9,552 nt of DNA from an uncultured Bacteroidales bacterium (lineage in GTDB: Bacteria > Bacteroidota > Bacteroidia > Bacteroidales > UBA932), in NCBI GenBank assembly GCA_946406275.1, contig CAMJJZ010000043.1, positions 1-9,552 of the forward strand. Reading direction: 5' to 3'. Shown here in pieces: positions 1 to 7,527 of this stretch (position 1 is its first letter; the number at the start of each line of letters is the position of its first letter). Position numbers and translations under genes: made by a program. The notes under the pieces were generated by a model. It did no database searches. It worked only from the letters and a program-made list of their open reading frames with translations, and was not told where the DNA came from.

Positions 1-920
1 CCCTTGGGAACGAATTCGTAGTACCAGGAGATACCGTCCGTATTGTCCGGGGTATAGACAGTAGCCATGAGCTGAAGCTTCTTCTTCATGTTGGCAGTGG
101 TCTTCTCCATTACAAGATAACGGGGGCTCTCAACAATGCTCTTATGAGGAACATATGAGAGGATTGCTCCGCTTTCAAGCACAAGGTAAATCTGCTCGAT
201 ACCTTCTTCGGTCCATTCGTTTTCAAAGGTATAGGTGTAAGTCTTGTTCTCCACGGGGAAGAGGTAATCCTCGTCTGCGGTCTTGGATTCGGGGCTGAAC
301 TCGGAGCCCTTGTTGGCATAGGCCATGCCGTCAGCGGAGGTGTAGGTGTATTTGCCCTCGTTGTCGAAGGTAAAGACATCGTCATAGAGGAAGCCGCTCT
401 TTCCGTTGGCCTCGCAGGACCACCATCCCAGAGGATTACCCACGGGACCGCAGCCGAAGTGGCCGTTCTCCGTGCTGTTCCAGACCCAGTCCTGGCTTGC
501 GCCGCCGGAGAGGGCACGGATGTAAGGAGAAGGATCGAACGGGTCACGGTAGGTGTTCTCCAGGGAGAAGTTCTTCACCACGGAACCCACGGATGTGCCA
601 AAGGTATTGTAAGCCTTAACCTCAACGGAGTAGGTGCCGGCTTCGCGGAAACGGAGCTGAAGGCCGTTTCCGGTATAGGAATACTTCTTATTCTGCTTGC
701 CGTCGATGAGCTGGTCCGAGCCGAAGATCCAGATGGGGGTCATTCCGGGGTTCTTGAGGTTGAAGGTGACATAGTTTGTCTCCTGGTCAACGTCAATCTG
801 AACATCGAAGGTGGACGCCTCGGGGACGGAACCCTGTGAAAGCTCGGGATATTCCGGCATACAGGCAAAAGCGAATGAGGCTATTGCCAGGATGGCTATG
901 ATATTCCAAATCTTTTTCAT
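1..920 (-). CDS. PKD-domain lipoprotein in SusE/SGBP position, partial (3' end outside window)
   Basis: Probable outer-membrane, surface-exposed lipoprotein that helps the SusCD pair bind its glycan. 306 codons are visible from the ATG at 920; the gene runs off the left edge without a stop. Residues 1-20 form a lipoprotein signal (MKKIW start, hydrophobic core, lipobox FAFAC with Cys20). Residues about 35-120 resemble a PKD/Ig-like fold, including FREAGTYSVEVKAYN near 91-105. Residues about 130-306 form a second, aromatic-rich domain with a GHFGCGP motif (153-159), a WW pair (166-167) and FLYDD (177-181), plausibly a carbohydrate-binding module. The last visible residues (WYYEFVPK) look like a terminal beta-strand, so probably little is missing. 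The start lies 11 bases after the susD stop, in the same transcript. No clear Shine-Dalgarno is present, as is common in Bacteroidota. SusE-like or surface glycan-binding role is inferred from position and architecture; the ligand is unknown. Confidence 0.85.
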   Translation of the reverse strand, partial: MKKIWNIIAILAIASFAFACMPEYPELSQGSVPEASTFDVQIDVDQETNYVTFNLKNPGMTPIWIFGSDQLIDGKQNKKYSYTGNGLQLRFREAGTYSVEVKAYNTFGTSVGSVVKNFSLENTYRDPFDPSPYIRALSGGASQDWVWNSTENGHFGCGPVGNPLGWWSCEANGKSGFLYDDVFTFDNEGKYTYTSADGMAYANKGSEFSPESKTADEDYLFPVENKTYTYTFENEWTEEGIEQIYLVLESGAILSYVPHKSIVESPRYLVMEKTTANMKKKLQLMATVYTPDNTDGISWYYEFVPK

Positions 921-931
921 GGTCAGTTATA

Positions 932-2425
932 TTAATAGTTGTTGTTCACAAGCTTGTCGTCCTTGTCAAGTTCGGACTGAGGGATGGGCCAGTACTTCTT
1001 GGACTCTGTCCAGTTGCTGCCGGCGGGACGGAAAGGATGGTTGGAGGCCTGGAGCACGGTTGCTGCCTGGCCGCTGCGGATAAGATCCCAGTAGCGCTTG
1101 CCTTCGCCAACGAACTCCTTGTGGCGCTCCTCGATGATGTCGTCCACAGTGGTTCCGGTGTCCTTGCTCTTTGCGCGGTCACGAACTTCCTTGAGCCATG
1201 CAGAGCCGTCCTGACCAAGCCTTGCTGCAAGTTCTGCGGCGTTCAGGAGGGTCTCGGAATAGCGGTAGATGCGCTCGTTGTTGCCATAGTTCATGGTATC
1301 GGCGCCCTTGTAACCATGGTTGCCGTTTTCACGGGCGATGTACTTGAGGAGGAAGAATCCGGTGTCTTCCCAGCGGGGTGCGTAGTTGTCGCGGTTGTCG
1401 GACCAGTTGAGGATACCGCCGTCCCTGCGGATGTCGGTGTCGTCATACATGTCGTATGCGCTCTTGTTCACGCCGCCGAAGCCCCAGCCGTCTGCGAAAC
1501 CGCTGCCGGGCTTTGCACCGGGGATGCCGGTGAGCACAGAGGAGACGTTGCCGCCTGTTGCGATGGGGGCATCCCATGCACGGACGCCGCCTTCGGAGAC
1601 GTAGTTGATTTCCCAGATGGATTCAGTGCCCCACTCGCCGGCTTCCGTCCAGATGGAGGCGAAATCGGCAACAAGGGCGTACTGCTTGCTGGTGATGATT
1701 TCCTTCATGTAATCAAGTGCCTTCTGGTAGCGGCTTTCGTCCTTCTGGTACATGACCATTTCTGCGTAGAGCATGTAAGCCATTGCCTGGGTTACACGGC
1801 CCTCGTTGCCAACGGAGGCCTTCATGGGAAGGGCGTTCATGCCGATGGCTTCCTCCAGGGTGGCGATGACCTTGCCGTAAACGGTGTCGTGGTCAAGCTG
1901 GTCGCAGAAGTAGGGGGTCTTGAGGTTTTCCTCATAGTAAGGGATGTTGCCCCAGAGCTTCCAGAGGATGTTGTAGTAGTAGCTGCGCAGGACAAGTGCC
2001 TCGGCAACCCACTGGTCGCGCGTCGCCTTTGCAATGCCGTTTACCCCGTCAATGTACTGGGGAACGATATTGGCACGGTTGATACCGGAATAGGCGATGG
2101 TCCACATCTGGTTGGGCTGGTCGGTGGAGGTGAGCTGGTAGAAATGGGTCTTCACCAGGGAAGGCTGGTCGCCCTCGTTGGAACCGCCGCAGTTGATGTC
2201 GTCGGCCATGATGTCAAACACCAGGTGGAGGGAGTTGTACTGGTAGAAGTAGTCGAACCACTCCAGGGGGTCGTATGCTGCCACAAGGCTCTCGAACATG
2301 CGGGCCTCGGTGTTGAAATACTCGTCAAGGGGCTCGGAAGAGTTGTGTACGGGAGACACGAACTCGGTTGAGCAGGATGCGAAGAGGATGACGGATGCGC
2401 TGAGCGCTGCAATTATCTTTTTCAT
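932..2425 (-). CDS. susD: SusD/RagB-family nutrient-binding outer-membrane lipoprotein
   Basis: Surface lipoprotein that caps the SusC barrel and captures oligosaccharide or another nutrient for import. With the start at 2425 it has 497 residues, in the normal family range. The signal is MKKIIAALSASVILFASC with lipobox Cys18. Family signatures (read directly): the helical TPR-like core with EALVLRSYYYNILWKLWGN, the YSETLLNAAELAARLG segment, the C-terminal EERHKEFVGEGKRYWDLIR motif, and the closing KYWPIPQSELDKD...NNNY. In-frame ATGs also exist at 2455 and 2434. The one at 2455 would overlap the susC end and add charged residues before the signal peptide. The one at 2425 gives a canonical signal and has AAAGG about 9 bases upstream, so it is preferred. 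The gap to the susC stop is 16 bases, consistent with co-transcription. The family assignment is firm; the ligand is not predictable from sequence alone. Confidence 0.95.
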   Translation of the reverse strand: MKKIIAALSASVILFASCSTEFVSPVHNSSEPLDEYFNTEARMFESLVAAYDPLEWFDYFYQYNSLHLVFDIMADDINCGGSNEGDQPSLVKTHFYQLTSTDQPNQMWTIAYSGINRANIVPQYIDGVNGIAKATRDQWVAEALVLRSYYYNILWKLWGNIPYYEENLKTPYFCDQLDHDTVYGKVIATLEEAIGMNALPMKASVGNEGRVTQAMAYMLYAEMVMYQKDESRYQKALDYMKEIITSKQYALVADFASIWTEAGEWGTESIWEINYVSEGGVRAWDAPIATGGNVSSVLTGIPGAKPGSGFADGWGFGGVNKSAYDMYDDTDIRRDGGILNWSDNRDNYAPRWEDTGFFLLKYIARENGNHGYKGADTMNYGNNERIYRYSETLLNAAELAARLGQDGSAWLKEVRDRAKSKDTGTTVDDIIEERHKEFVGEGKRYWDLIRSGQAATVLQASNHPFRPAGSNWTESKKYWPIPQSELDKDDKLVNNNY

Positions 2426-2441
2426 GGTGTTCATCCTTTTA

Positions 2442-5400
2442 TTAGAAGTTAACATTTACGCCGAAGGTGACTGTGCGGGCCTGGGGATATACGCCGCGGT
2501 CGATACCGGCCTCTGTACCGAAGCCGTTGCCGCCGGTGACTTCAGGGTCGCAGCCGGTGTAGCGGGTGAAAGTGAGAGCGTTCTCTATCTGGGTGTAAAC
2601 CCTCAGACGTGAGATCCTGGCCTTCCTGGTTATGTTCTGGGGAAGAGTGTAACCAAGCTGGACGTTACGTACGCGGAGGAAGGAGGCATCCTCTACCCAC
2701 ATGTCGGAAACGCGGTAGTTCTCGTTGGCGGACTCGAACACAAAGCGGGGGTATTTGTTGGTGGAGCCTTCGCCGGTCCAGCGGTTCAGGATGTTCTTGG
2801 GCAGGTTGATGTAGTAGAGGTCTGTACGGCGGGTAACGTTGAAAGCCTGTACGCCGGCCTGGCCCTGCAGGAACAGGGTGAAGTCGAGACCCTTGTAGTC
2901 GAAGCCGAAGTTGAGGCCGTAGGTCCAGTCGGGCATGCCCTTGCCGATGTAGGTACGGTCTGCATCGTTCAGGACGCCGTCCTTGTTGGTATCCACGAAG
3001 CGGATGTCGCCGGGTTCAGCCTTGGGCTGGAGAAGGGCGCCGTCGGCACCGACGTGGGCGTTGATCTCGTCCCAGTTCTGGAAGATGCCGTCGGTCTTGT
3101 AACCATAGAAGTAAGGGAAAGGAAGGCCTACGACACCACGGGTGAGCTGGCCGATCTTATGGCTGGAGCCATAGAGGGAGGCCTCTTCGCCGCTGGCGCT
3201 CTGGATACCCAGGTCAGTGAGTTTGTTCCAGTTGCGGGTGGCGTTGAAGTTCACGCGGTAGTGAAGGTCGCCGATGTGGTTGCGGTATCCCAGGTCGAAT
3301 TCCAGACCGCGGTTTACCATGGAGCAGAGGTTGCCGATAGGGGCGGAGTCACCAGCGTATGCGGGAACGGGCATTTCGTGAAGCATGCCGGAGGTGAGCT
3401 TGTTGTAGTAGTCCACGGTTGCGGTGAACTGGTTGCCCCAGAGGCCGAAGTCTACGCCAAGGTCTGTCTGGATGGACTGTTCCCACTTTACGCCGGGGTT
3501 GGCAAGGCCGGAAGGCTTGGTGCCGCTGGCGATGGACTCGGTGCCGTTTCCGCCGGAACCGAAGGCGTAGTTGTTGCCGCCGTTTGCGTAAACTGCATAG
3601 CGGAAGTCGCCGATGGAGTCGTTACCGTTGACACCCCAGGAGCCACGGAGCTTGAGGGTGGAGATCCTGTCCTGAGCCTTGAGGAAGGGTTCGTTCTTGA
3701 TGTTCCAGCCAACGGAGACTGAAGGGAAGGTACCCCACTTGTTGTCCGGGCCGAAGCGGCTGGATGCATCACGGCGGATGGTGGCTTCTGCCATGTAGCG
3801 CTCGTCGTAGTTCCATGTGACACGGCCGAAGTAGGACATGAGGCTGTAAGGAACTGAATTCCAGCGGCCCCAGCCGTTGCGGTCACCATCCTCGGACTTG
3901 CCGTAGGTGTTGTCTACGGAAATCTTCCAGGGGTCATAGTCAAACTTGAGGCCCTTTGCAGAAGCGCCAAGGTAGGAGCTGGTGGAACGGTAGAGGGTCT
4001 GGCCAAGGACGGCGTTGATACCGTTCTTGCCAATCTGCTTGTCGTATGTGAACACGTTTTCAACCTGCCAGGTGAAATACTGGTTCATGCTCTGGGAAGC
4101 GCCGGTGCCGTAGTTCATCTTTTCTACGGTGGAGGCGTTTCCGTCCTTGTCATAAACCTCGCTGGTGGTTATCTTGTCCAGGCTGTAGCTCTTTGAGGTA
4201 AGGAAATACTGCAGGTTGTAGCTGTGGCTGGTCACATAGGTGAGGTCTGCACTTGCGGTAGAGCGGAACTTGAGGCCTTCGAAGAGCTGGAGGTCAAGGG
4301 CCAGGTTGGCGATGACCTTGTCAGTGTTGTTCTTTCCGCCGGGCTGGGAAAGCTGTGCAAGAGGGTTTGCCTGCTCGTTGTAGATGGAGCCGTCGGCAAT
4401 GGTGTAGGGGCGGCCCTGCTTGTCGCGGATAATATAAGGGTATCCGGCGGCGTACATGGTCTTGTAGGCGGCCTCGGTGGCCTCATCGGCAAAAATGGTC
4501 TCGGTAGGTGCCATTCCAAGGGCGGAGCCAAGAGGGGAACCGTACTCGGAGTTGGTGCTGATGCCGGAGGCGTCGATGTTGGAGTAGGAAAGGGTTGTAC
4601 GGAGATCGGCCTTGTTCAGGAAGGTGCGGTCTGCGGTGTGGTCGAAGAGCTTGATGCCAACGTTCTGATGATAGGTGAAACGCTTGTAGAAAGCCCTGTC
4701 GTAGCTTCCGCCGATGGTTCCCTGGCGGTTCAGGTAACCGGCAGAGATGCTGTAGTCCACGTTCTCGGTACCGCCGCTCACGTTGAGGTCGTGCTTGACC
4801 ACGGGGGCGTTCTTGTCGAAGATGGCTTCTACCCAGTCGGTTCCCACGCCCAGTGAATAGGGATCGTCAAAAGTGGGAAGCTGACCGGCGTTGAGGCGGC
4901 CTTCGTTCATGATGACGGCATACTCGGTGGCGTTCAGGACGGCGGGTTTGCGCCAGGGGTTCTGGACACCGTAGGAGAAGTCGTAGCTTATCTTTGCCTG
5001 ACCCTTCTGGCCCTTCTTGGTGGTGATGAGCACAACGCCGTTGGCAGCACGGGCGCCGTACACTGCACCGGAAGCGGCATCCTTCAGGACCTCGATACGC
5101 TCAATGTCGTTGGGGTTCAGATAGTCGATACCGCCGGAAGGCATACCATCTATAATATAAAGGGGCTCGGAGTTGTTGATGGAGCCCACACCACGGATAC
5201 GTACCTGGGAACCGGCGTCAGGGGCACCGGAGCTCTGGGTAACTGTAACACCGGAGGTGAGACCCTGGAGGACGTTGTCCACGCGGGTCTGGGGCGTTGC
5301 TTTCAGGTCTTCCGAGGTAATGCTGGAGATAGCGGCGGTGACCACGGACTTCTTCTGGACGCCGTAGCCCACTACAACTGTCTCTTCCAGCATCTGGGAA

Positions 5401-5684
5401 TCGTCGGAAAGGACGATGTCCAGGACGCTGTCGTTGATTACCTGTACGGTCTTGGTCTCGTAGCCAAGGCAGGAAACTTCAACGGTTGCGCCTTTCTTCA
5501 CGCGGAGGCTGAAGGAGCCGTCCACGTCGGACATGGTGCCGTTGTTTGTTCCCTGCTCAACCACGAAAGCACCCACGACGGGCTGGTTGTCCGCGTCCTT
5601 CACGACACCCTTTAGGGTGACGTTCTGGGCCAGGGCAGCCAGGCTTAATCCTAGCGAGAGGATCAGAGTGATGATTTTTTTCAT
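2442..5684 (-). CDS. susC: SusC/RagA-family TonB-linked outer-membrane transporter
   Basis: TonB-dependent outer-membrane channel that imports the ligand captured by SusD, powered by TonB-ExbBD. It has 1080 residues, normal for the family. Layout: signal peptide about 1-19 (LAALA-Q cleavage region); a carboxypeptidase-regulatory-like beta-sandwich at about 22-95 (LKGVVKDADNQPVVGAFV, then DVDGSFSL and the CLGYE strand); a TonB box around 100-108 (EETVVVGYG); a plug domain about 115-226 with RIRGVGSIN, PLYIIDGMP and the SusC signature ERIEVLKDAASGAVYGARA; then a 22-strand type barrel ending in a C-terminal Phe (FGVNVNF), the expected outer-membrane insertion signal. It is the first gene of the leftward operon, followed 16 bases later by susD. 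Expression is probably driven from the TAnnTTTG box at 5741-5748 and controlled by the divergent regulator. There is no N-terminal extension of the kind used with anti-sigma factors (no STN domain), which agrees with a regulator other than an ECF sigma/anti-sigma pair. Confidence 0.97.
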   Translation of the reverse strand: MKKIITLILSLGLSLAALAQNVTLKGVVKDADNQPVVGAFVVEQGTNNGTMSDVDGSFSLRVKKGATVEVSCLGYETKTVQVINDSVLDIVLSDDSQMLEETVVVGYGVQKKSVVTAAISSITSEDLKATPQTRVDNVLQGLTSGVTVTQSSGAPDAGSQVRIRGVGSINNSEPLYIIDGMPSGGIDYLNPNDIERIEVLKDAASGAVYGARAANGVVLITTKKGQKGQAKISYDFSYGVQNPWRKPAVLNATEYAVIMNEGRLNAGQLPTFDDPYSLGVGTDWVEAIFDKNAPVVKHDLNVSGGTENVDYSISAGYLNRQGTIGGSYDRAFYKRFTYHQNVGIKLFDHTADRTFLNKADLRTTLSYSNIDASGISTNSEYGSPLGSALGMAPTETIFADEATEAAYKTMYAAGYPYIIRDKQGRPYTIADGSIYNEQANPLAQLSQPGGKNNTDKVIANLALDLQLFEGLKFRSTASADLTYVTSHSYNLQYFLTSKSYSLDKITTSEVYDKDGNASTVEKMNYGTGASQSMNQYFTWQVENVFTYDKQIGKNGINAVLGQTLYRSTSSYLGASAKGLKFDYDPWKISVDNTYGKSEDGDRNGWGRWNSVPYSLMSYFGRVTWNYDERYMAEATIRRDASSRFGPDNKWGTFPSVSVGWNIKNEPFLKAQDRISTLKLRGSWGVNGNDSIGDFRYAVYANGGNNYAFGSGGNGTESIASGTKPSGLANPGVKWEQSIQTDLGVDFGLWGNQFTATVDYYNKLTSGMLHEMPVPAYAGDSAPIGNLCSMVNRGLEFDLGYRNHIGDLHYRVNFNATRNWNKLTDLGIQSASGEEASLYGSSHKIGQLTRGVVGLPFPYFYGYKTDGIFQNWDEINAHVGADGALLQPKAEPGDIRFVDTNKDGVLNDADRTYIGKGMPDWTYGLNFGFDYKGLDFTLFLQGQAGVQAFNVTRRTDLYYINLPKNILNRWTGEGSTNKYPRFVFESANENYRVSDMWVEDASFLRVRNVQLGYTLPQNITRKARISRLRVYTQIENALTFTRYTGCDPEVTGGNGFGTEAGIDRGVYPQARTVTFGVNVNF

Positions 5685-5694
5685 ACGCTTAAGG

Positions 5695-5718
5695 TTGGTT
5701 GTGCGTTGGTTATTGGTT
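5695..5718 (-). repeat. Triple AACCAA repeat in susC 5' leader
   Basis: Three exact copies of TTGGTT on the plus strand (AACCAA in the susC mRNA) lie at 5695-5700, 5706-5711 and 5713-5718, inside the roughly 50-base leader predicted between the promoter and the ATG at 5684. The leader is poor in G, so it should be weakly structured. It could serve as an unstructured ribosome standby site or as a target for a protein or small RNA; that role is inference. Confidence 0.45.
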
Positions 5719-5740
5719 TAAAAAAATGTTTTTCTGGAGG

Positions 5741-5748
5741 CAAAATTA
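5741..5748 (-). promoter_or_regulatory. Predicted susC promoter, -7 box TAATTTTG
   Basis: On the minus strand the sequence TAATTTTG matches the Bacteroidota sigma-ABfr -7 consensus TAnnTTTG exactly. The box lies about 57 bases upstream of the susC ATG, giving a leader of roughly 50 bases. No good TTTG is seen at the expected -33 position, which suggests that an activator is needed. The start site is inferred. Confidence 0.6.
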
Positions 5749-5775
5749 GTTTACCTATATATAATGCGTGTACAT

Positions 5776-5801
5776 AGTAAAATAATAGTAGCGGGCAGTA
5801 G
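5776..5801. promoter_or_regulatory. Phased AGTA repeats, possible activator site for susC
   Basis: AGTA occurs at 5776-5779, 5787-5790 and 5797-5800, spaced 11 and 10 bases, about one helical turn each; the last two read AGTAG. Relative to the inferred susC start near 5735 they cover about -41 to -65, where an activator usually sits. The same AGTAG / CTACT core also forms part of both arms of the palindrome at 5846-5891. Regulatory function is inference; short AT-rich words can recur by chance. Confidence 0.35.
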
Positions 5802-5845
5802 TGCTCTTATTATTGATTATAAGCTAACTAAAACATTTTAATATG

Positions 5846-5891
5846 CCAAAAAAGTAGTAAAACGAAACTCCAGGTTTCGCTACTTTTTTGG
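5846..5891. promoter_or_regulatory. 46-bp quasi-palindrome upstream of regulator gene, candidate operator
   Basis: The outer arms are a perfect 12-bp inverted repeat: CCAAAAAAGTAG at 5846-5857 and CTACTTTTTTGG at 5880-5891. Inside is a second perfect 6-bp inverted repeat, CGAAAC at 5863-5868 and GTTTCG at 5874-5879, around a TCCAG centre. Five extra bases (TAAAA) on the left side make it slightly asymmetric. The right arm ends 9 bases before the TATATTTG box of the regulator, overlapping its -33 region. A dimeric DNA-binding protein, possibly the regulator itself, is the simplest reading. As RNA it could form a bulged hairpin, but no gene reads into it on the plus strand. Confidence 0.6.
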
Positions 5892-5900
5892 AAAAATAAC

Positions 5901-5908
5901 TATATTTG
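5901..5908 (+). promoter_or_regulatory. Predicted promoter of the DUF6377-type regulator, -7 box TATATTTG
   Basis: TATATTTG is an exact match to TAnnTTTG and ends only four bases before the ATG at 5913. Transcription would start at or within a few bases of the start codon, so the mRNA should be leaderless or nearly so. There is no convincing TTTG at -33; that region is occupied by the right arm of the palindrome, which suggests autoregulation. Confidence 0.6.
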
Positions 5909-5912
5909 CACT

Positions 5913-7526
5913 ATGAAAACAAGCAAGACACTACTGCTGATAACATTGGCCATATTGGCTGCGGCCTGCAGTTCACATAAAGGAGATCCGCTGTCGGAAC
6001 TGGACGGATATGTGAGTGCCCGCAGCGTTTATATGGCGTCAAAAACAACCCAGATGGAGGCGCTCACGCGCCTGGCACAGTCTACCCAGGACCCCCAGCG
6101 CAGGTACGACCTGGAGATGGACATCGCCTCACAGTACTTTGCATTCAGCTTCGATTCCACCCAGGCCTACCTCAAGCACTGCCAGGATCTTGCACTGAAT
6201 CCACTCCGGGACAATGAGCGTTATAACAGGGCATCCATCCAGCTTGGCCACCTCTACGCCAAGGCGGGAAACTATATGGAAGCATATAATCTCCTCTATG
6301 GCCAGATAGATACAAACGCCCTCTCACCAGTCCTCAAGCAGGAATATCTCTTTGCGCTGTACGACTTCAGCCGTGACCTTTCCGGCAACTCCGGCATGGT
6401 GGAAAGGCTTGCCATCCCGGACCGCAACACCTACAGGGACCAACTGTTCCGCATGGTGCCCAAGGATTCTGAACGCTGGCGCATCCTCAAGATGAACGAG
6501 CTTGTAGAGCAGGGAAAATACACGTCGGCGGACAGCCTTTGCAGAATACTTCTTTCCGGAGTAAAGCCGGAAGAGCACAATTACGCCATCTACGCATACG
6601 AGATGTCTGATATCCTGTACAGCATGGGCAACAACCGAGGTAGGCTGGAGTGGCTCATTAAATCGGCAGAAAGCGACATCATGGGCGCCGTGAAGGACTA
6701 TGCCTCACTTACAATGGTGGCCCAGATTATCCTTCCCACCGACGTGGAGCGGTCTTTCCACTACCTGCGCATTGCCCAGGAAGACGCCATTTTCTATAAT
6801 GCCAAGTTGCGCCCGTGGCAGATTTCCAGGTTCCTCCTTGACGTGGAAGGAGCATACAGCGCAAGACAGGAAAAAACTTCCGGTCTGCTGCGAATCTTTA
6901 TGATAATAATGGCGGCGCTGGTTGCCATACTTACCGTACTTGCCTGGTCATTCATCCGCCGTACCAGAGCTCTTTCCAAACTCCGTGAGGAGCTTGAGCG
7001 CAGCAATACCCAGCTGGCCATGGCCAACATCACCCTCAACGACCAAAACCGCCAGATTTCAAAGGCGGACAGCGTTAAGGAAGAATACATCCTCAGCTTC
7101 CTCGAGGATCTTTCTGAGCAGATTACAACCGTCAGAACGGAAGACAACCGCTTTAGGAACCTCCTAAAACAGGGGAAATCTGACCAGCTGCTTAAGGAAC
7201 TGTCCATTTCCGGCCGATCGGAAAAAGTGAGAGAAGATTTCTACGAAACATTCGACCGCACCTTCCTTGGCCTGTACCCTGACTTTGTGGAGAAGTTCAA
7301 CGCTCTTATCGCGGAGGAAGCCCGCGTCCATCCGCCCAAAGGCCGCCTTACCACCGAGCTTCGAGTCTTCGCCCTCATCCGCCTCGGCGTGGACGATTCC
7401 AAGAAGATAGCAGCCATGCTGGATTACTCAGTTAGCACCATCTACAACCACAAGGTAGCAATAAAAAACGCATCCCTGGGAGACAGGGACACGTTCGAGG
7501 ACAGGGTCAGGCAGATAGGAAAGTAA
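5913..7526 (+). CDS. Membrane-bound transcriptional regulator, DUF6377-type (TPR sensor, TM, HTH)
   Basis: Predicted inner-membrane one-component regulator of the divergent susCD locus, 537 residues. Residues 1-19 are a signal peptide with lipobox LAAAC (Cys19). Residues about 20-325 are periplasmic and mostly helical, with TPR-like pairs near 103-131, 189-214 and 222-256. One transmembrane helix spans about 326-348 and is followed by RRTR, matching the positive-inside rule. A coiled coil follows at about 350-385 (LREELERSNTQLAMANITL). The C-terminal LTTELRVFALIRLGVDDS (479-496) leads into a helix-turn-helix: SKKIAAML, a short turn, then VSTIYNHKVAIKN (507-519). This architecture, N-terminal periplasmic helices and LuxR-like C-terminal HTH, matches the DUF6377 family found beside SusCD loci. 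No kinase, receiver or sigma-factor domain is present. The ATG at 5913 is chosen because it starts the signal peptide and directly follows the promoter box. Target genes and signal are inferred from position; the ligand is unknown. Confidence 0.88.
   Translation: MKTSKTLLLITLAILAAACSSHKGDPLSELDGYVSARSVYMASKTTQMEALTRLAQSTQDPQRRYDLEMDIASQYFAFSFDSTQAYLKHCQDLALNPLRDNERYNRASIQLGHLYAKAGNYMEAYNLLYGQIDTNALSPVLKQEYLFALYDFSRDLSGNSGMVERLAIPDRNTYRDQLFRMVPKDSERWRILKMNELVEQGKYTSADSLCRILLSGVKPEEHNYAIYAYEMSDILYSMGNNRGRLEWLIKSAESDIMGAVKDYASLTMVAQIILPTDVERSFHYLRIAQEDAIFYNAKLRPWQISRFLLDVEGAYSARQEKTSGLLRIFMIIMAALVAILTVLAWSFIRRTRALSKLREELERSNTQLAMANITLNDQNRQISKADSVKEEYILSFLEDLSEQITTVRTEDNRFRNLLKQGKSDQLLKELSISGRSEKVREDFYETFDRTFLGLYPDFVEKFNALIAEEARVHPPKGRLTTELRVFALIRLGVDDSKKIAAMLDYSVSTIYNHKVAIKNASLGDRDTFEDRVRQIGK
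7463..7495 (-). terminator. Intrinsic terminator of the suf operon, inside the regulator gene
   Basis: Read on the minus strand, bases 7495-7484 (AACGTGTCCCTG) pair with 7478-7467 (CAGGGATGCGTT) around a TCTCC loop. This gives a 12-bp stem with two G-T wobbles, and a run of six T (7468-7463) overlaps its base. It begins about 33 bases after the sufD stop, the right place and orientation to end the sufB-pnuC-sufC-sufD transcript. The same bases encode residues 517-528 of the convergent regulator, at the end of its recognition helix. There is no intergenic space that could hold a terminator. Confidence 0.7.
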
Positions 7527-7527
7527 C

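Noticed and set aside
110..547. A 145-codon minus-strand frame in the left part
   Set aside because: It is a shifted frame inside the PKD lipoprotein gene, Thr/Pro/Ser/Arg-rich and without homology that I recognise; the lipoprotein frame is open across the whole edge.
1037..2371. A 444-codon open frame on the plus strand, antisense to susD
   Set aside because: It lies wholly opposite a clear SusD gene, its translation is a low-complexity Val/Gly/Ala-rich chain with no recognisable domain, and codon bias in GC-rich genes routinely leaves such antisense frames open.
3054..4856. Plus-strand open frames of 222 and 210 codons opposite susC
   Set aside because: Both are mirror images of the SusC coding frame, with the same Val/Gly-rich composition and no signal or motif; SusC is unambiguous across the region.
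5846..5891. The palindrome read as an intrinsic terminator
   Set aside because: It has a T-run, but that lies within the stem arm, and no upstream plus-strand gene needs ending there; on the minus strand it lies upstream of the susC promoter. An operator is the better reading.
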